24,465 bases of DNA from contig CAJNDS010001286.1 in assembly GCA_905221605.1 (NCBI GenBank), forward strand, positions 1 to 24,465. The letters are read 5' to 3'. Origin of the DNA: Symbiodinium natans. Lineage: Eukaryota > Sar > Dinophyceae > Suessiales > Symbiodiniaceae. Both the position numbers and the translations under genes were made by a program. The notes below the pieces were generated by a model. That model saw nothing but the letters and a program-made list of their open reading frames with translations. It had not been told where the DNA came from and made no database searches. Each line of letters begins with the position of its first letter. Positions within the stretch are counted from its first letter, which is position 1. This document shows positions 19,403 through 24,465 of the stretch, in pieces.

Positions 19403-20420
19403 GTCGCTCTCGAAAACGCCCCTTGAAGGTTGGCGTTGCTTGATTTGGCGGTTCTAAGAGGACTCTCCCCGGCGCACCGGTCCTACCCATGTTCTGCAAC
19501 GCCTCTCCGGACGTCAGTTGGGAGAACGTGCTGCACCTCCACACATGCACGAGCTCCTGCCAAAACTCTTGTTTCGGCAGCTTCCATGAGACAGCACGTT
19601 AACAGTCTCTGTCGGGTTCGCGGGGCCAAAAACTCTCACGCCGAGGCCAGAACAGACAATTGAGCAGGGGGGATATATAATGTCCTGCAGCACAGCGCCG
19701 AAGATTGTCAGATGGCTGGTCTCGCAGCGCAGCATACCTGAGCTGTCACCACATGACGGTCTTTCGAGTCAACCGACAGCCTGCAGACCTATCGGCACAC
19801 CTTCCCATGTTGCTTAATGCCGGTTTTTGTTCAGAACCTGTCCAACAAAGTGCAAAGATCGGAAGGCAAGCCCCCGACGCGCCTGTGGATCGGTTGAAGG
19901 AAATCTTCTGGATTCCGTCTCTGGCCCAGGTTGCGGTGTCCTGAAGCTTGATACCAGTAGAAAACCGGGAGGTGATGCCCGCCAACTTACTTTCGACATC
20001 GCCTTTAAGGTCCCATTTTTGTGCCCAAGAGCCCAGGGCCTAGGCTCTGGAGATTCTGATTTTTGGAACAAGGCAAGGCCCCTCCTCATCCCAATAAGCG
20101 CAGTAAGCTGACTCACTGTCTGCCTCTCACAGGGCACGGCTGGACATGCTCCATGATTCCCATGCCAATGACCCACGCGCCCAGGCCTGCAGCTCCAGTG
20201 CCACCGGGGGGTCCAGCCGGTCTCAAAGCAGCTACGAACGCAAAGAATCACAACGGAAGTGCGAAGAATGTTCGTCCGGGACTACACAGATCCACAGGTT
20301 CACATACGAAAGCAATGCCTCCAGAACACTAAGAATGCGTATTCAACAACATGTTCGGTGTTGGGCTTTCCAGCATCTCAATTCAACTGCACACATGCCC
20401 ACTCCGTCTGTTCAGCAAGC
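19403..20420. other. No gene established
   Basis: Frames up to 145 codons overlap on both strands. None shows a domain or a consistent splice pattern. A TATATAA-like word at 19673-19680 is noted, but dinoflagellate promoters are not known to rely on it. Confidence 0.35.
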
Positions 20421-20574
20421 CTAGCTCCAGCGGCGTCCCATCCGGCCAGCGCAAGTCGATCGCCAGCGGCTGTGAGATGAGGGTCGACAGCAGGCCTCCC
20501 AAAAACTCGGCATGCCCCTTTGAAACATGTCTCTTGTTCATTTGCAGGATCATCTCAAAGAACGACCGATGCAT
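20421..20574 (-). CDS. Candidate exon (exon I)
   Basis: The minus strand encodes a convincing peptide: MHRSFFEMILQMNKRHVSKG, then AEFLGGLLSTLISQPLAIDL and RWPDGTPLELG, ending at a CTAG|GC that could be a GC donor. Helix, turn and a polar tail are better formed than in competing frames. Upstream boundary not determined. I cannot name the family. Confidence 0.35.
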
Positions 20575-21028
20575 CTTAATGATTTGTTTCCCTCTTCATG
20601 AAGAAGCGTTTCGCGAAGCCTTCATATTTCTGCCTTCACAAACCGATCCAGAAACCTTGCTTTGCAAAGGCAATCAATCTAAGAGGTTCCGACGCAGTGG
20701 GAAGGACGACGAAGTCCGATTCAAGAAAGTGCCGAAAGTGCCATCCACGGAAGACAGAAGACAGAAATCCTGCGGCATTTTGTTCAGGAGCTAGAGAACA
20801 TTACTCGCCTCGTTCCCCTCCGAGCCCTAACCCCTCTCCGGCCTGGCGCTTTTCCTTTCTCGTTTACTGGCCACCACAATGCTTCAAGCTACCAGAGAAT
20901 TATACTTATATATAGTCAGAATATGCAAAGTTTCCCTTGCCCTCTACTTCTTGCGAGACCCGTTGTGTGGCAATGCGGGCTGAACTTCTCACACACAAGA
21001 AGGTTTCTCCTGGACTGCGCATCACGTC
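20575..21028. other. No gene established
   Basis: A 147-codon plus-strand frame (20351-20794) overlaps the candidate exon at 20421-20574 and has a nondescript composition. A minus-strand piece near 20690-20780 (DFCLLSSVDGTFGTFLNR) may be coding but is not supported by clear splice sites. Confidence 0.3.
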
Positions 21029-21101
21029 CTGGGGCCTGTGGCCCTGGACTTTGAAAAACCGCCTCATCCATGTCAGAAAATCTGCTAAGACCTCAACGCT
21101 G
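21029..21101 (-). CDS. Candidate exon (exon H)
   Basis: Behind ATGCAG the minus strand encodes SSVEVLADFLTWMRRFFKVQ and GHRPQ, ending at CCCCAG|GA. An amphipathic helix with WMRRFFK is protein-like. Another AG at 21086-21085 could be the true acceptor, and the frame stays open past the proposed donor. Family unknown. Confidence 0.28.
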
Positions 21102-21244
21102 CTGCATTTAGGATTTGGAAGGCGACACCACGCGTGCACAGAAATTCGGCAGGCCTCAGCATATCTACAGACATCTACTTCTCACGGAGGAGAGGAACGG
21201 CCGAAAAAGACGGGGCCTTCGTCACCCTCTAGCACTTCCGGATC

Positions 21245-21336
21245 CTGCAGGTTGTCGGCGAGATCCTCGCAAACCAGCACGACGGGGCTCCGGGTCCGGA
21301 TCACTGAGCTGCTGAGCAACTGCCAGCAAAGAACAA
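21245..21336 (-). CDS. Candidate exon (exon K)
   Basis: Behind CCTCAG the minus strand encodes LLSSSVIRTRSPVVLVCEDL followed by ADNLQ, ending at CTGCAG|GA. The core (helix, then SPVVLVCEDL) looks like a beta-strand of a folded protein. About 50-200 bases upstream on the same strand is another protein-like piece (VPAALLTQVAAGALVMLSVV) that may be a separate membrane exon. Family unknown. Confidence 0.3.
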
Positions 21337-21597
21337 CTGAGGCTCCCTTGGACGGCCCTAACACAAGTCACATTACACCGCAGTATACAAATTCGGAACG
21401 TACAGTCTCGTGCTTGACCCTCCCCGAAACCCTGCGTTCCCCGACCCTGGGTCGGTTCCTTTGCCACAGGCACCACGCTCAGCATCACCAGTGCGCCCGC
21501 TGCGACTTGCGTGAGCAGTGCGGCCGGGACCTTCCGTGCAGGAGACAAAAAGATCCCACGGCATTATCGTTTCAGTATGATTGTATTTTCAGAACAT

Positions 21598-21766
21598 AAT
21601 TCTCATTTCATTGTCCTTATTTCAATTGTCATGGTCATTTCATTGTTACGTCACTACTAACATTCCGTTATTCTTCCGTTGTGATTTCGTTGTCGTTTCA
21701 TTGTCAACATCATTATCACTACTGTTGCTAGACTATGCCAATTCCTGATCCTAATGCTATCATTAT
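21598..21766. other. Degenerate TTTCATTGTC-type repeats
   Basis: At least five variants of ttcattgt or ttcgttgt occur in 120 bases, leading into the triplet array. No gene. Confidence 0.6.
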
Positions 21767-22245
<479 letters not shown>

Positions 22246-22628
22246 GCAAGGTTTTGCGAGTTCTTGAGTAGCGATCCAGGGATATCGTTAAGATCGCGAA
22301 GTCACGAAGTCTCATCAGTTGTCCCAGTCTGTGGCCTGTGAGTCATGGCTCTGTTGAGTTTGTGATTATCCGAGCCTGACATCGTTTGGAAGCATGCCTA
22401 TGCGAGTCTGCAGCTTTGCATCGACAAACCATGAACAATTTGTCTTTGAGAGGGGGGTCGCACATCTTCTTCGCGTTCCGATGCGTTTGGAAGGCGCGCC
22501 CGGGAGTGGAGGGAGTCTGGTGCCAAAATCCCACAGCACCCTCCCCGGCCGTCAACCCAAACCCTCACCACCACACCACAGGGGCGGAAGACCTTGGAGG
22601 GTGGGGGGGGTTCTATAGGATTGCGGGC
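22246..22628. other. No gene established
   Basis: Short overlapping frames only. The region directly follows, on minus, a good GC-donor candidate at 22628-22627, so it may be an intron. Confidence 0.35.
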
Positions 22629-22750
22629 CTCCACGCGGGCAGGCGAATCTTCTATCTCTCCGAGCTCGATGGTGATGTTGCCCCTCGCTGATGCCAAGGC
22701 CTCGGGCGTGAAGGCCGCCACCTCCAGTGGCCGCGAGGTGAAGACGTAGA
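22629..22750 (-). CDS. Candidate exon (exon G)
   Basis: Between CTTCAG and GTGGAG|GC, a GC-type donor, the minus strand encodes VYVFTSRPLEVAAFTPEAL, then ASARGNITIELGEIEDSP. Alternating hydrophobic and polar residues with acidic turns suggest a beta-rich extracellular or enzymatic domain. It is 122 nt, the same as exon F. This is the best exon candidate on the right side. Family unknown. Confidence 0.4.
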
Positions 22751-23878
22751 CTGAAGATGCATGCAGGATATGAATACACATATGCAATCATATGCATACG
22801 TGGAAAATGCCCTTGCTTTTCCATCTGATTTGGTACAGAGGTACAAAGGAAGAGAGAACGAACAAGGCGGTGGGATACATACGTGCAGATACGTAGCGAA
22901 AGAAGGAGTAGTCCACATACAAATACGGGAACAGTACATATAAGTCTATATATATATATACATATTAATAATTTTGCCATAATTCTAAATCGTATCATAT
23001 AATATTTTCTTGTATGATAGCTCGTTCCTGAACAACCACGATGAAGGGGGCCGTTACTGGATGTGAGATGATGTGCGGGCGATGTGATGTTGCCTGTGTG
23101 ATGCTATGTAAAGAAAATCAATTCCCGTGGCCTGGCATGGCACATGGTCTAGAATGGTATGGTATTATGGTATGGCCTTGATAAAGTGAGAGGCAGCCGC
23201 CATCATGAGGTTTCTGGATTTTCCCGCGTTGCGCGACAGCCGAGTGCTGACAAAGCAAGCTAACTGGCTCTGGGCATTTTACCAATTCAATGCCTTCGGG
23301 CTGTGCGGTCGCCCTGCATCTTTACGCGCAAGAATGATGTTTCACTTGAGCCCACTCGTTTGAGAGACATGACTTTTCCCGTTCGGTGTCTTGTTATCCA
23401 CCTTCGCCCCTGTTTGAAGAAGCGAGCTCCGGCCCCTTGGCCACTGCGCGGAGTTCAAGGCACGGCTCGGCTCCCAGACTGTTTCACGAAGGCGGTGATG
23501 CGATGTCTGGCCCACATGCGCTGCACGGGTCCCTGGAAAAGAAATCCGGTAGTCCTGTTCACTTGATGCATTCCCGTGATGCCATTCCCGTGCCTTGGCC
23601 TCCCCTGCAGTGGTAGGCACAGACACCTGGATCACCTCAACACCGCTTCCCAAGCATGGACTTAAGAGAGTTGCTGACGTCACATGACTCGGCTCAGAAG
23701 ACATATACTATTATGGACGAGTGACAAACATGGCATGTATCAACAGCCATCAAAACAGCCGAGGATCTTCCGTAGAGTTCAAGGGCAGCAGGGCCGCCAA
23801 CACGTTTCTCACCGCTTCCTCAGGCCACTCAGGAAAGCAGAACACCGAGGTGGGCTCCAGCCCTTGGTTTACCCCTGC
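22751..23878. other. Non-coding or unresolved, with simple repeats
   Basis: Contains a (TA)n tract at about 22947-22962 in an AT-rich patch (22920-23020), GATGTG-type repeats at about 23060-23110 and ATGGTATGG-type repeats at about 23130-23176. Frames at 23300-23700 on both strands are of equal quality, so none is called. Confidence 0.4.
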
Positions 23879-23977
23879 ACCCTAAACCCTAAACCCCAAA
23901 ACCCTAAACCCTAAACCCTGAACAGCTCCCTAAACCCTAAACCCTAAACCCTAAACCCCAAACCCTAAACCCTAAAT
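23879..23977 (-). repeat. Interstitial CCCTAAA array
   Basis: About 100 bases of CCCTAAA with the C-rich strand on plus, interrupted once by gaacagctc at about 23920 and with a few CCCCAAA variants. Confidence 0.97.
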
Positions 23978-24465
23978 TCATCCTTCCCTGAGCTCTTTTG
24001 CATGCTCTTGCCACCTATTGTTTCCTTCCGGCTTCCGGCATGCTGCCTCCCGGGCGTTCTCACGTTTTTCACCTAGCTTCTCCCTCAAATGGGGCTGATT
24101 CACCATCCGCCATTTTCGTCTTCTGACGAACTCAAGGCCCAAAAACCATGATTGACTCCACCGCTTAGGCCAGCAAGGACTTCCCACAGCCAACGGGCCA
24201 ACTGACCTCACCCGGCCTCACCCTGCCCATTCATAAAACTTGCATCTCGCACACTCCTAGCCGTCCTAGCCCCCATGTACAGCCTAAACTCTCTTAACCG
24301 AAAGCCCCGACCCTCAGCAAAAGCTTCCGCCTTCGCTGCGGATTCCACGGCAGCAGTGGCGGCTGCGGCTTCCTGCAGAGGAGGAAGCTGCAGAGGAGGC
24401 TGCCCCCTCTGCGGTTACACTATATGTGGGAGCCGTGAAATTAGCAGCCCACGGGAGCCGTGAAA
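23978..24465. other. No gene established; short direct repeats at the end
   Basis: Near the window end GCAGAGGAGG occurs twice (about 24374 and 24390) and GGGAGCCGTGAAA occurs twice (24428-24440 and 24453-24465). The 62-codon plus-strand frame at 24275 is Ala/Ser/Gly-rich because of these repeats. Confidence 0.4.

Overview
The window looks like nuclear DNA of a dinoflagellate. Five clean interstitial TTTAGGG-type telomeric arrays and two decayed ones occur in 24 kb. Long (TG)n, (TGCG)n, (CA)n, (CT)n and (TAC)n arrays separate short exon-like islands, many of which end at GC or GA rather than GT donors. A 22-residue FNIP-like repeat of a kind I associate with dinoflagellate genomes is also present. 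The assignment is an inference; no rRNA, tRNA or spliced-leader sequence was seen to prove it.

The centrepiece is one retroelement at 9051-18113, transcribed on the minus strand. It is a Penelope-like element (PLE) of the permuted type, with an N-terminal GIY-YIG endonuclease and a C-terminal telomerase-related reverse transcriptase, as in the Naiad/Chlamys group. Two apparently identical 1,010-bp direct repeats (pseudo-LTRs) bound it. It sits inside a (CA)n microsatellite, 61 bp of which remain on the left and about 106 bp on the right. In transcript order it carries a hairpin-bearing leader, ORF1 (542 aa: charged, Trp/Gln-rich, proline-rich, then a folded-looking domain with an HGT motif), a spacer with a duplicated ~240-bp unit, ORF2 (451 aa: Arg/Ser-rich head, coiled coil), and ORF3 (897 aa: GIY-YIG, CxC motif, RT). 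ORF2 and ORF3 share one frame and are separated by a single stop in the context UGA CUAG, followed by a small hairpin. This is the known leaky-stop signature and suggests a gag-pol-like readthrough product of about 1,359 residues. PLEs are usually described as single-ORF elements, so a three-ORF, readthrough-organised dinoflagellate PLE is the best candidate for something undescribed.

The flanks (1-9050 and 18114-24465) hold no complete gene. They contain short minus-strand exon-like segments, several with membrane-spanning character. These could belong to one large intron-rich gene in which the element occupies an intron in the sense direction, but this is only a hypothesis. The rest is microsatellites, minisatellites, telomere-like blocks (including a head-to-head, fusion-like pair at 3155-3540), an AT-rich island, and a ~480-bp (TAC)n array with mirror-symmetric variant zones.
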